Source of the DNA: Atopobium sp. UBA2090
GTDB lineage: Bacteria; Actinomycetota; Coriobacteriia; Coriobacteriales; Atopobiaceae
Direction: 5' to 3'
Assembly: GCA_002331575.1 (NCBI GenBank)
Contig: DCZG01000121.1
Coordinates: 15,426 to 25,108 of the forward strand
DNA: 9,683 bases
Positions 1 through 5,981 of the stretch are shown piece by piece. The notes below the pieces were generated by a model. The model was not told the DNA's origin, ran no database searches, and worked only from the letters and a program-made list of their open reading frames with translations. Position numbers and translations under genes: made by a program. Position 1 is the first letter of the stretch. Every line of letters starts with the position of its first letter.

Positions 1-71
1 CCACAAGATTTGCCTGAAAGGCGGGACGCCGAAATCGATGAGAGCCCATCCGCATCACGCGTCTAGGCGAA
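1..71. other. Window edge, unassigned sequence
   Basis: No gene can be supported in these bases. On the plus strand, frame 1 is open from the edge to a TAG at 64-66, so this could be the last 21 codons of a gene converging on manO, but 21 codons carry no recognisable signature. Frame 2 is also open and runs on antisense to manO, so an open frame means little here. On the minus strand a short open frame reaches the edge with no ribosome binding site in front of it. Confidence 0.2.
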
Positions 72-110
72 AACCTGGAAAAGTAACCTGTCCCCTTTTC
101 CAGGTTACTT
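72..110. repeat. Compact repeat with two mutually exclusive hairpins, overlapping the manO stop
   Basis: AACCTGGAAAAG at 72-83 is the exact reverse complement of CTTTTCCAGGTT at 95-106 (12-bp stem, 11-nt loop). AAGTAACCTG at 81-90 is also the exact reverse complement of CAGGTTACTT at 101-110 (10-bp stem, 10-nt loop). Both stems use CAGGTT at 101-106, so only one can form at a time; the two left arms share a direct repeat AACCTG (72-77 and 85-90). On the minus strand the first stem is followed by only a short T-run, so it could act as a weak terminator for the PTS operon. The layout also resembles short palindromic REP-type repeats. The last two codons of manO, AAG TAA, are part of the repeat. 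The pairings are seen directly; the role is inferred. Confidence 0.7.
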
Positions 111-497
111 CCTGCCGAAAACGCCTGAGACCGTGCGTCCGATGGAGCCGACGCCGTGGCCGAGCACCTGGAAGAAGTTCTCGGACTTCTGGAGACGGTC
201 CGCGGGGACGTGCTCGCGCACGGCGCGCAGCGTGGCCTTGTTGTCGCGGGTGGAGAAGGTGTAGTGCCCGTTCTCCTTGGTGAAGATCGCGAAGCGGGAG
301 ATCTTCTTGCCGGGGAGCACCTCCGCCGCCACGTGGTCGATCTCTTTCCACGGAATCTGGATGTAGTCCTCGGGGTTCTTATCGTTGTAGAACTCGAAGG
401 CAACGTCACCGAGCATGACGTCACCGTAGGTGGTGAGACCGTGCATCGACGTCGCCTTGATGGTGAACTCGACTTTGGTGTTCTGAGACTGTGCCAT
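105..497 (-). CDS. manO: DUF956 family protein ManO, mannose PTS accessory protein
   Basis: This is a small 130-residue soluble protein of the DUF956 family, which is typically encoded last in mannose/glucose-type PTS operons and is thought to affect their expression or activity; its biochemical role is not settled. Family hallmarks visible are the N-terminal NTKVEFTIKATSMHGLTTYG, then GDVAFEFYN (about 30-38), the DYIQIPW segment (44-50), RFAIFTKENG (68-77) and a C-terminal FFQVL (108-112). The start is placed at the ATG at 497, not the in-frame ATG at 533, because it is preceded by AGAAGG seven bases away and matches the family N-terminus. The length is a few residues over the usual 120-125. 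It is 130 bp downstream of manZ, behind two hairpins, so it may be expressed below manXYZ. Its stop codon lies within the 72-110 repeat, which may have reshaped the final residues. Confidence 0.9.
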   Translation of the reverse strand: MAQSQNTKVEFTIKATSMHGLTTYGDVMLGDVAFEFYNDKNPEDYIQIPWKEIDHVAAEVLPGKKISRFAIFTKENGHYTFSTRDNKATLRAVREHVPADRLQKSENFFQVLGHGVGSIGRTVSGVFGRK

Positions 498-537
498 GGA
501 TGCGCCTTCTGGTCCGAGTGCGGGTGCGTACATGAGA

Positions 538-586
538 AGGGCCGCACCCCTCTTGGAAACAACCCAAGGTTACAGGGTGCGGCCCT
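538..586 (-). terminator. Large intercistronic hairpin between manZ and manO
   Basis: AGGGCCGCACCC at 538-549 and GGGTGCGGCCCT at 575-586 are perfect 12-bp complements. The 25-nt loop holds a second 5-bp stem (CTTGG 552-556 with CCAAG 564-568), giving a tall two-tier structure. It ends 41 nt upstream of the manO start in the direction of transcription. There is no U-run after the stem on the minus strand (TCTCATG follows), so it is not a classic intrinsic terminator. It could be a leaky terminator or a 3'-end stabiliser for the manXYZ transcript. The pairing is certain; the function is inference. Confidence 0.5.
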
Positions 587-600
587 CGTTGTCGAGCCAT

Positions 601-620
601 GTCCGCAGTCCTCTGCGGAC
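601..620 (-). promoter_or_regulatory. Perfect 8-bp tetraloop hairpin just after the manZ stop
   Basis: GTCCGCAG at 601-608 pairs exactly with CTGCGGAC at 613-620 around a 4-nt loop (AGGA in the minus-strand RNA). It begins seven bases after the manZ stop codon and precedes the larger 538-586 hairpin. There is no U-tract. Its position suggests a transcript 3'-end or RNA-processing and stability element that sets manXYZ dosage apart from manO. This role is inferred from position and structure only. Confidence 0.5.
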
Positions 621-627
621 GTTCCTC

Positions 628-1572
628 TTACATGAAGCCGAAGAAGCGGCCGATGATACCAACGCCGAAGAGGCAAAGGATGATGACGATCGGCGAGACC
701 TTCTTCTTGAGGAGGCTGCAGCAGAGCAGGGTCAGGCCTACAGCGCAGAGACCAGGGATGAGCTGGTTGAGGTTCTGCTGGAGGGTGACGGTCTTGATCT
801 GGTTGAGGCCGGTCGCACCGAGCGACGAGTACTGAGTGAGCGCGCTCTTGATGCCATCGGCATCAGCGGTGATCTTCGTCCAGTCGATATAGGCGCCATC
901 CTGCTGCGTGATCGTGGAGACGACCGGGGTGAACGAGATGGACACCCAGCGCTCGACGAGGGAGCCGATGACGAACATACCGAGGATGGAAGCGCCCTCG
1001 GTGATCTTGCCGAGCATGCCGCCCGAAAGGTCCTTCGAGATGGACATGCCAGCCTGGTAGCCAGCCTCCTGCGTGTACCAAAGGAACGCGAGACGAATGA
1101 CGTTCCAGAGGATGAAGAACAGGAGCGGTCCGACGATGGAGCCGCCGAGCGCGAGCGACGCGCCGAGGGCACCGAGGATCGGTCGAACGGTGAACCAGAA
1201 GACGGGGTCGCCGACACCGGCGAGCGGGCCCATCATACCGACCTTGACGCCCTGAATGGTCTGGTCGTCAATGGGCTCGCCATTGGCGCGCTCCTCCTCG
1301 AGGGCGAGGGTGACGCCGAGGACGGGGGCGGACAGGTACGGCATCGTGTTGTAGAACTCGAGGTGACGCTTGAGAGCCGCGGCCTGGTCTTCCTTGTTGG
1401 GATACAGCTTCTTGATCGCGGGGATCATGGCGTAGCACCAACCGCCGTTCTGCATTCTCTCGTAGTTCCAAGAGCCCTGCAGGTACTGGTGGCGAATGCA
1501 GACTGCGCGACGATCGGCCTCGGTCAGCACGAACTGCCTTGAATCTTCAGCGGTCTTGATCTCTTCTGCCAT
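628..1572 (-). CDS. manZ: PTS mannose-family transporter subunit IID
   Basis: This is the EIID membrane subunit of a mannose-family PTS permease, which forms the sugar channel together with EIIC (ManY). The 314-residue protein begins with a cytoplasmic stretch that includes RHQYLQGSWNYERMQNGGW (about 27-45), typical of EIID. The family signature GVKVGMMGPLAGVGDPVFW lies at about 108-126, followed by hydrophobic segments at about 132-166 and 195-206. A C-terminal pair of hydrophobic stretches (about 271-288 and 292-309) ends in GRFFGFM. It is a little longer than many EIID proteins; the extra length seems to be the polar stretch at about 220-262. The ATG start has GGGAG about nine bases upstream, and 18 bp separate it from the manY stop, consistent with one operon. 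No defects are visible. Sugar specificity (mannose, glucose, fructose or other) cannot be read from the sequence. Confidence 0.95.
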   Translation of the reverse strand: MAEEIKTAEDSRQFVLTEADRRAVCIRHQYLQGSWNYERMQNGGWCYAMIPAIKKLYPNKEDQAAALKRHLEFYNTMPYLSAPVLGVTLALEEERANGEPIDDQTIQGVKVGMMGPLAGVGDPVFWFTVRPILGALGASLALGGSIVGPLLFFILWNVIRLAFLWYTQEAGYQAGMSISKDLSGGMLGKITEGASILGMFVIGSLVERWVSISFTPVVSTITQQDGAYIDWTKITADADGIKSALTQYSSLGATGLNQIKTVTLQQNLNQLIPGLCAVGLTLLCCSLLKKKVSPIVIILCLFGVGIIGRFFGFM

Positions 1573-1590
1573 TGCTAGTCACTCCCTTCC

Positions 1591-2409
1591 TTACTCGTAG
1601 TCGTCGAGGATGTCACCGAGCGGGTCGCCAGACCCGCCGCCGGCGCCGCCACCCTGCTTTGCCATGTCCTTGAGGCCCAGGTAGATGAGGGCGAGGGAGA
1701 TGCCGATGGCGCCGAGGGCGATGAGGGTGAGCTCAGAGAGGGCAGCGAGGACGAAGCCGAGGACGAAGAACGGCCAGACCTCGTTGGTGGCCATCATGTT
1801 GATGACCATTGCGTAGCCGACTGCAGCGACCATGCCGCCGCCGACTGCCATGCCGCCGGTGAGCCAGCTGGGCATGGAGTTCAGTGCGTTGGTGACGAGC
1901 TCAGGCGAGATGAAGCACAGGATGGCAGCAGGAACCGCGATGCGGACGCCCTGCATGCAGATGGCGATGATCTGCCAACGGTCGATGGCGCCGAAGTCGG
2001 CCTTCTCGGCCGCAGCGTCCATCGCGTGGACCATGGGGATGGCCAGCGTACGGCAGAACATGGTGAGGAACAGGCCTGCGACGGACAGCGGCACGGCGAG
2101 GGCGATTGCCGTGGAGATGGCGGTCGTGGTGTCAGTGGTGCCGCCGGAGAGGGCAAGCACCATGATGATGGCGGAGGCCACGGAAGCAAGGGCGGCGTCA
2201 GGGGCGACGGCTGCACCGATGTTTGCCCAGCCGAGGGCGAGCATCTGCAGCGAGCCGCCGAGCATGATGCCCTCGGTGGGGTGGCCGCTCACGATGCCGA
2301 TGAGGGTGCATGCAACCAGTGGCTGGTGGAACTCCCACTCGTCAAGGATGCCTTCCATGCCTGCCAAGAAGGCGACGATGATGATCAGGATGATCGTGAT
2401 TGGGTTCAT
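1591..2409 (-). CDS. manY: PTS mannose-family transporter subunit IIC
   Basis: This is the EIIC subunit, the polytopic membrane partner of ManZ in sugar translocation. At 272 residues it is close to the usual EIIC length of about 266. It opens with a hydrophobic helix (about 4-20) leading to FHQPLVACTLIGIVSGHPTEG (about 27-47). The family motif GGSLQMLALGWANIGAAVAPD follows at about 51-71. Further hydrophobic segments lie at about 74-88, 102-119, 146-166, 186-206 and 212-246. The C-terminus is unusual in carrying a glycine-rich linker (about 253-261) and an acidic end, DILDDYE, probably on the cytoplasmic side. A strong AGGAGGAG lies five bases before the ATG. The gene is 29 bp after manX and 18 bp before manZ, so the three are almost certainly cotranscribed. 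Confidence 0.95.
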   Translation of the reverse strand: MNPITIILIIIVAFLAGMEGILDEWEFHQPLVACTLIGIVSGHPTEGIMLGGSLQMLALGWANIGAAVAPDAALASVASAIIMVLALSGGTTDTTTAISTAIALAVPLSVAGLFLTMFCRTLAIPMVHAMDAAAEKADFGAIDRWQIIAICMQGVRIAVPAAILCFISPELVTNALNSMPSWLTGGMAVGGGMVAAVGYAMVINMMATNEVWPFFVLGFVLAALSELTLIALGAIGISLALIYLGLKDMAKQGGGAGGGSGDPLGDILDDYE

Positions 2410-2438
2410 TAACTCTCCTCCTTCTTAGTGTCAGGCCC

Positions 2439-3425
2439 TTAGGCCATGTCCTTGGCCTTGAGAAGCGCCCAGATGTCGTCAGCGTGATCGGACGGAACCT
2501 TCTGAACGTAGAAATTGGTGCCGTTGTCGCGAATGGCCTTGAGGGTCTTCACGTCGTCCTCGTCGCAGGCGATGGCCTGGTTGACGACGGTCTTACCAAC
2601 GGAGTGAGCCATCGAGCCGATGCAGACGCTGTCGAACTTGACGCCGCCCTGCTCGGCACGGAGAAGATCCTGGGGGGTCTCGAAGAGGACCATGGCCTTG
2701 GTGGCACCGAAGCGAGGATCCTTGTCGACCTCGATGAGCTTGTCGATGGGGATGACGTGAACGTGGACTCCAGGAGGCGCCGCCTCGATGATCATGTTCT
2801 TGCGGAGATCGTCGTGCGAGACGCCGTCGGAGACGACGAGGATGCGATCCGGCGAGATCTGCTTGGTCCACGCCGTTGCGACCTGGCCGTGGAGAAGACG
2901 CGTGTCGATGCGGACGTAGGCGTACTTGATGTGGCCGTCGCCGAGGACGGTGCCCTCGGGGATGGCGGAGGCCGTCGGAGCGACGGCGACAGGTGCGGCG
3001 GGGGCGGCGTCGCCGGCGGGCTCGAGAGCCTCCGGCTTGACCTTGATGCCACCCTTGGCCTCGGGGAAGATCTCCTTCATGACGTCGACCGCAGTGTCGG
3101 CGCCCATGCGGGAGCCGTACGCGGAGACGAGCATGGGAAGGTTGAGGCCGGTGATGGCCACCCAATCCTCGTGCTTCTCCTCCTCGATGATGCGGGAGAC
3201 CTGGTTGAAGGGCGTCCCTCCCCACAGGTCGACCAGGAAGAGCACATGATCCTGGTCGTCGAACGTGGCAATTGCGTCAAGCAGCTTCTTGTGCATGTCA
3301 TCCGGACCCATGTCTGGTGTCAGAACGACCGCCTGCACGTTCTCCTGGGGACCAAAGATCATCTGTCCAGACTCTTTGATGCCTTCGGCGAACTTGCCAT
3401 GGCTGGCTAGAACAATACTTACCAC
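2439..3425 (-). CDS. manX: PTS mannose-family fused EIIAB component
   Basis: This 328-residue cytoplasmic phosphotransfer protein takes phosphate from HPr-P and passes it to the incoming sugar. The IIA domain spans about 1-130: the phosphorylated histidine is H9 in VLASHG, and VDLWGGTPFN at 65-74 carries the conserved aspartate D66. A flexible Ala/Pro/Val linker follows at about 136-158. The IIB domain spans about 164-328 with the second phosphorylation site H179 in RIDTRLLHGQV. All the catalytic residues are present. Translation starts at GTG at 3425, set by GGAGG at 3432-3436 six bases upstream and by the family N-terminus. It is the first gene of manXYZ-manO, with promoter and operator candidates in the preceding 224 bp. 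The sugar is most likely glucose/mannose class, given the linked manO, but this is not proven. Confidence 0.95.
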   Translation of the reverse strand: MVSIVLASHGKFAEGIKESGQMIFGPQENVQAVVLTPDMGPDDMHKKLLDAIATFDDQDHVLFLVDLWGGTPFNQVSRIIEEEKHEDWVAITGLNLPMLVSAYGSRMGADTAVDVMKEIFPEAKGGIKVKPEALEPAGDAAPAAPVAVAPTASAIPEGTVLGDGHIKYAYVRIDTRLLHGQVATAWTKQISPDRILVVSDGVSHDDLRKNMIIEAAPPGVHVHVIPIDKLIEVDKDPRFGATKAMVLFETPQDLLRAEQGGVKFDSVCIGSMAHSVGKTVVNQAIACDEDDVKTLKAIRDNGTNFYVQKVPSDHADDIWALLKAKDMA

Positions 3426-3464
3426 TTCTTACCTCCTTCTCGATGTTGCTGTGCCTACGGACGT

Positions 3465-3512
3465 GAAGACATGGAGACCTTCATTCACATCTTCTCCCCT
3501 GCAGCTCCATGT
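3465..3512 (-). promoter_or_regulatory. manX leader with two alternative stems
   Basis: In the minus-strand RNA, ACATGGAG (3512-3505) pairs perfectly with CTCCATGT (3476-3469). Alternatively GAAGAUGUG (3494-3486) pairs with CAUGUCUUC (3473-3465) over nine pairs, including two G-U wobbles. The 3' arms overlap at 3469-3473, so the stems exclude each other. They lie about 40 bases upstream of the manX ribosome binding site and just after the predicted transcription start. No known riboswitch class is recognised. The pairings are visible; switching is a hypothesis. Confidence 0.35.
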
Positions 3513-3521
3513 TTCGGACAC

Positions 3522-3550
3522 ATTCTAGCCTTCTCTATTCCCGGTAACCA
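3522..3550 (-). promoter_or_regulatory. Candidate promoter for the manXYZ-manO operon
   Basis: The minus strand carries TAGAAT at 3527-3522 (five of six matches to the -10 consensus) preceded by GGC. With a 17-bp spacer the -35 position would be TGGTTA (3550-3545), a poor match that lies inside the 3538-3555 dyad. A weak -35 covered by a regulator site fits a controlled sugar operon. The predicted start near 3515 gives a leader of about 90 nt before the manX GTG. Confidence 0.5.
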
Positions 3551-3555
3551 GGGAA
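3538..3555. promoter_or_regulatory. Candidate operator overlapping the manX -35
   Basis: TTCCCGGTAACCAGGGAA has 5-bp inverted arms TTCCC/GGGAA and encloses a smaller perfect palindrome, GGTAACC (3543-3549). It contains CGGTAAC, which recurs in opposite orientation in the upstream dyad at 3569-3580. The overlap with the -35 position suggests a repressor or activator site. The binding protein is not encoded in this window. Confidence 0.45.
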
Positions 3556-3568
3556 AAAGAAAAATATT

Positions 3569-3580
3569 GGCAACGTTACC
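3569..3580. promoter_or_regulatory. LacI/GalR-type operator candidate upstream of manX
   Basis: GGCAACGTTACC is a 12-bp dyad with a central CG and symmetric outer GG/CC, matching at ten of twelve positions. This central-CG layout is typical of LacI/GalR-family sites, including catabolite-control sites. Its centre is about 28 bp upstream of the centre of the second dyad at 3538-3555. Which regulator binds is unknown. Confidence 0.45.
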
Positions 3581-3590
3581 GCTGACGGAT

Positions 3591-3601
3591 GAGACGGTCT
3601 C
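3591..3601. promoter_or_regulatory. Short dyad GAGACGGTCTC
   Basis: Five-base inverted arms GAGAC/GTCTC around one base lie between pepP and the manX operator candidates. It could be a further regulator site. It is too short and lacks the U-run needed for a terminator of the upstream operon; no convincing terminator was seen between 3590 and 3649. A dyad of this length may occur by chance. Confidence 0.2.
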
Positions 3602-3649
3602 TCACGAGCGCGCGAGTGGCGGATTGGTGCATGTCAACTCCCCCGTACG

Positions 3650-4774
3650 CTAGCAGGGAAGACAGACCAGATCGTGCGTCGACTGGGTGAAGGGCACGAA
3701 GCCCTCGGCGGTCATGAGGCCGAAGTCCTCGAGGCGGATGCCGAACTTGCCCGGCAGGTAGATGCCCGGCTCGATGGTGACGACGGAGCCCTCGGGGACG
3801 GGGAACGGGTAGCTGCGCCCGAAGTTCGGCCGCTCGTGGATCTCGAGCCCGACGCCGTGACCGAGCCCGTGCTTGAAGTAGTCGCCGTAGCCGGCGTCCG
3901 TGATGACCTTGACGGCGAGTGCCTGGATGTCGGTGCCGATGCAGCCGGGCTTAGCAGCGGCGGCGCAGGTCTCGTGGGCGAGACGGACGACGTCGTAGAC
4001 CTTGCGCTGCTCCTCGGAGGCCTCCCCCACGCACACGGTGCGGGTCATGTCGGAGTGGTAGTCGTGATAGCCAGCGCCGTAGTCCATCACGATGAGGTCA
4101 CCCTCGCGCACGACCGTCTCGCCAGGCTGGGCGTGCGGGTTGGCGCCGTTCGCGCCCGTGGCGATGATGGAGTCGAACGACAGGGCGTCCGCGCCGTTCA
4201 TGAGCATGTAGTTCTCGAGCTCGGCGCGAATCTGCTGCTCCGTGAGACCCGGCTTGATGAAGCCGCAGATGTGGTCGAAGGCGGCGTCGGTCGTGGCCTG
4301 CGCGTGACGCATAAGCTCGATCTCCTCGGCGTCCTTGATCTTGCGCAGGTCGCAGATGTCCCCGTGCATCCTCGGCATGAGGCAGGCGACCGACGCGCGG
4401 CGGCACTCGTCAGAGAGGTCGTCAAAGAAAGCGAGGTCAAGGGTGTCCTCGACGGCGACCGTGTGGGAGCGGGTCTCGAGGACGCGGGCTGCCGCCCACC
4501 TGGCGGGGTCGACGATGTCCATGTCGATGCGCCACGGCGTGTCGGGGCCGAGACGCGTGAGGAAGGTGTTGTAGTAGCGCGAGTCGGTGTGGAGCCAGAG
4601 CCCGTCCTGCGTGACGAAGGCGGTGTGCGCCGTCTCGTCGTCGAAGGTGCGCTCCGCCCCGGTGAACCACCGGAGGTCGGGGTTGTTGCGGATGATCGCC
4701 GCGTCGTAGCCTCGTTCCGCCATGAGCGTGCGGAAGCGCGCGATGCGACCCGCGCATGCGAGTGCGTCTACCAT
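3650..4774 (-). CDS. pepP: M24 family Xaa-Pro aminopeptidase/dipeptidase
   Basis: This is a 374-residue cytosolic metallopeptidase that releases residues preceding proline, or splits Xaa-Pro dipeptides. The N-terminal creatinase-like domain (about 1-145) includes NNPDLRWFTG at 30-39. The C-terminal pita-bread catalytic domain (about 150-374) keeps all five metal ligands: D231 (VMDYGAG), D242 (HSDMTR), H306 (HGLGHGVGLEIHE), E335 (TIEPGIY) and E349 (IRLEDFGL). Histidines 214 and 313, conserved around the active site, are also present. The ATG start has GAGAGG about eight bases upstream. It follows the aroB-like gene after 40 bp and is probably the last gene of the housekeeping run. Members of this group are labelled pepP or pepQ interchangeably, so the symbol is approximate; substrate preference cannot be determined here. 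In many actinobacteria efp and nusB come next; here the PTS promoter region does instead. Confidence 0.9.
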   Translation of the reverse strand: MVDALACAGRIARFRTLMAERGYDAAIIRNNPDLRWFTGAERTFDDETAHTAFVTQDGLWLHTDSRYYNTFLTRLGPDTPWRIDMDIVDPARWAAARVLETRSHTVAVEDTLDLAFFDDLSDECRRASVACLMPRMHGDICDLRKIKDAEEIELMRHAQATTDAAFDHICGFIKPGLTEQQIRAELENYMLMNGADALSFDSIIATGANGANPHAQPGETVVREGDLIVMDYGAGYHDYHSDMTRTVCVGEASEEQRKVYDVVRLAHETCAAAAKPGCIGTDIQALAVKVITDAGYGDYFKHGLGHGVGLEIHERPNFGRSYPFPVPEGSVVTIEPGIYLPGKFGIRLEDFGLMTAEGFVPFTQSTHDLVCLPC

Positions 4775-4814
4775 GATGAGCCTCTCTCTGTCGAATGCCC
4801 TCTATCTCACGCTG

Positions 4815-5981
4815 CTACTCTAGCGCGGACTCGGCATCCTCGGGGGCAGGATCCGCCTCGTCGTCGGTCAGGAGGTCGGCGTGCACGTCGCACCAGGCAC
4901 CCACGTGCTCGGCGAGAAGGTCGTCCTCCACCGCCGAGAGTCGGACGCGGCCGAGGGCCTTGGGCAGGCAGAGCATGAACCGGCGGGACCGGCGAAAGCA
5001 CTCGGTCTTGAGGGCGGCGATCATCTCGTCGGGATTGACCTCGCACGCGACGTAGCCGATCCCCAGCCTGTCGAGGACCTCGTCCTGGGCGAGGACGTCG
5101 TCGACGCTGAGACCGTCCATGCCGGCGGAGAGGCGAGCGGCAAACCGCATGCCCTCGGCGAGAAGGGTGGAGAAGGGTACGTCGGCGGGGACGAGACCAC
5201 GCATCGCCCACGCGAAGGTCAGGCCATACTCCGCGGACTGGCGCGTCGCGGCGCTCGCGGACGAGACCGTGCGACCGCGGCTCTTGAGCGTGTCGGCCAC
5301 CTGGGTCGCGAGCACGGCGAGGTCTCCCGCGGCGAGGTCGTCCGAGCGGTCCCAGAGCCTCCCGAAGGCCTTGTCGGAGTCGGAGATCGCGATGGCGACC
5401 ATGAGGGCGCGGGCGTAGAGCACCGACTCCGAGGAGTCGTCGAGGTCCATGAGCCCGAGGTCGCAGAAGAGGAAGCGGGCGTGCCCCTCCTGCATGACGA
5501 GACGGTGCACGCCGGGCAGCTCAAGCGGGAGCGGCGTGGTGCCAGCCACGAGGGCGGACGAGAGGTCGGTGGGAATCAGCGCGAGCTGCGTGCCACCGCA
5601 CCAGAACGAGCAGGCGAACGAGGCGACGGAGAGCGCCTCGGCGGCACCGATGGCGACGACGAGGTCGTCGGAGGTGATGCCCACCTCGGCGAGCTCCTGC
5701 CAGAAGCCCTCGACAGAGGCGATGCTGCACGAGCCCCTCCCCGACGGGAGCCCGCACAGCGAGACGGTGAAGCCCTCGGCGAGAAGGTCGCGTCGGAGCG
5801 ACTCCACAAGGTCCTCGTCCGTCTCCTCCACGGAGGCGAGGAGAAGGCCGTGCGGCTTGCCCACGGCGCACCTCAGCTCGTGGGCGACGTTTGCCACGTT
5901 GCCATGTCCGACGTACGCCTGCATGGATCCGGAGCGCAGGGTCACCCACTGCTTCTCCTGGGTGATTTCCTCGTCGCTCAT
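4815..5981 (-). CDS. Degenerate 3-dehydroquinate synthase-like protein (likely pseudoenzyme)
   Basis: This intact 388-residue frame has the position and outline of AroB, the second enzyme of the shikimate pathway. Family-like landmarks remain: DDLVVAIG (105-112, usually followed by GG), FACSFWCGGTQLALIPTDL (122-140, cf. the YLRG...PTTLL region), GMRFAARLS (277-285) and RFMLCLPKALGRV (334-346, cf. the C-terminal FVL..GIG region). The catalytic signatures are missing. The GGGxxxD nucleotide loop reads GAAEALS; the SxGGKxxxN loop reads VAGTTPLPLE and is shortened. The metal-ligand Glu region (AEVIK) reads YARAL (189-193), the GHTxGHAxE histidines are Leu and Trp (GLTFAWAMR, 253-261), and HGEAVAIGM reads STLLAEGM. 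The late DKK is absent. An acidic tail (about 373-388) follows. The ATG overlaps the aroK stop in ATGA, so the two are translationally coupled. A catalytic role is unlikely; a structural or regulatory role is inferred. Some residue equivalences are by eye. Confidence 0.75.
   Translation of the reverse strand: MSDEEITQEKQWVTLRSGSMQAYVGHGNVANVAHELRCAVGKPHGLLLASVEETDEDLVESLRRDLLAEGFTVSLCGLPSGRGSCSIASVEGFWQELAEVGITSDDLVVAIGAAEALSVASFACSFWCGGTQLALIPTDLSSALVAGTTPLPLELPGVHRLVMQEGHARFLFCDLGLMDLDDSSESVLYARALMVAIAISDSDKAFGRLWDRSDDLAAGDLAVLATQVADTLKSRGRTVSSASAATRQSAEYGLTFAWAMRGLVPADVPFSTLLAEGMRFAARLSAGMDGLSVDDVLAQDEVLDRLGIGYVACEVNPDEMIAALKTECFRRSRRFMLCLPKALGRVRLSAVEDDLLAEHVGAWCDVHADLLTDDEADPAPEDAESALE

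Noticed and set aside
498..533. An upstream in-frame ATG at 533 for manO
   Set aside because: It would add 12 residues not typical of DUF956, and the ATG at 497 has the better-placed AGAAGG.
496..1542. A 348-codon plus-strand open frame opposite manZ
   Set aside because: It is antisense to a clear EIID gene. Its product is an acidic, Glu/Asp/Arg-rich composition typical of mirror frames in GC-rich DNA, with no recognisable domain.
2400..3410. A 336-codon plus-strand open frame opposite manX
   Set aside because: It mirrors the EIIAB gene and shows no family motif. The complementary frame has phosphohistidine motifs and a good ribosome binding site.
3569..3580. A sigma-54 (-24/-12) promoter for the mannose PTS operon
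   Set aside because: The GG and GC dinucleotides do not have the required 10-bp spacing, and actinobacteria generally lack sigma-54.
3624..3640. TTGACA on the minus strand downstream of pepP as a -35 box
   Set aside because: No acceptable -10 lies 16-18 bp downstream; that stretch is GC-rich (CGCGCG).
3674..4978. A 434-codon plus-strand open frame opposite pepP
   Set aside because: It is antisense to an M24 peptidase with all five metal ligands, and its composition is that of a mirror frame.
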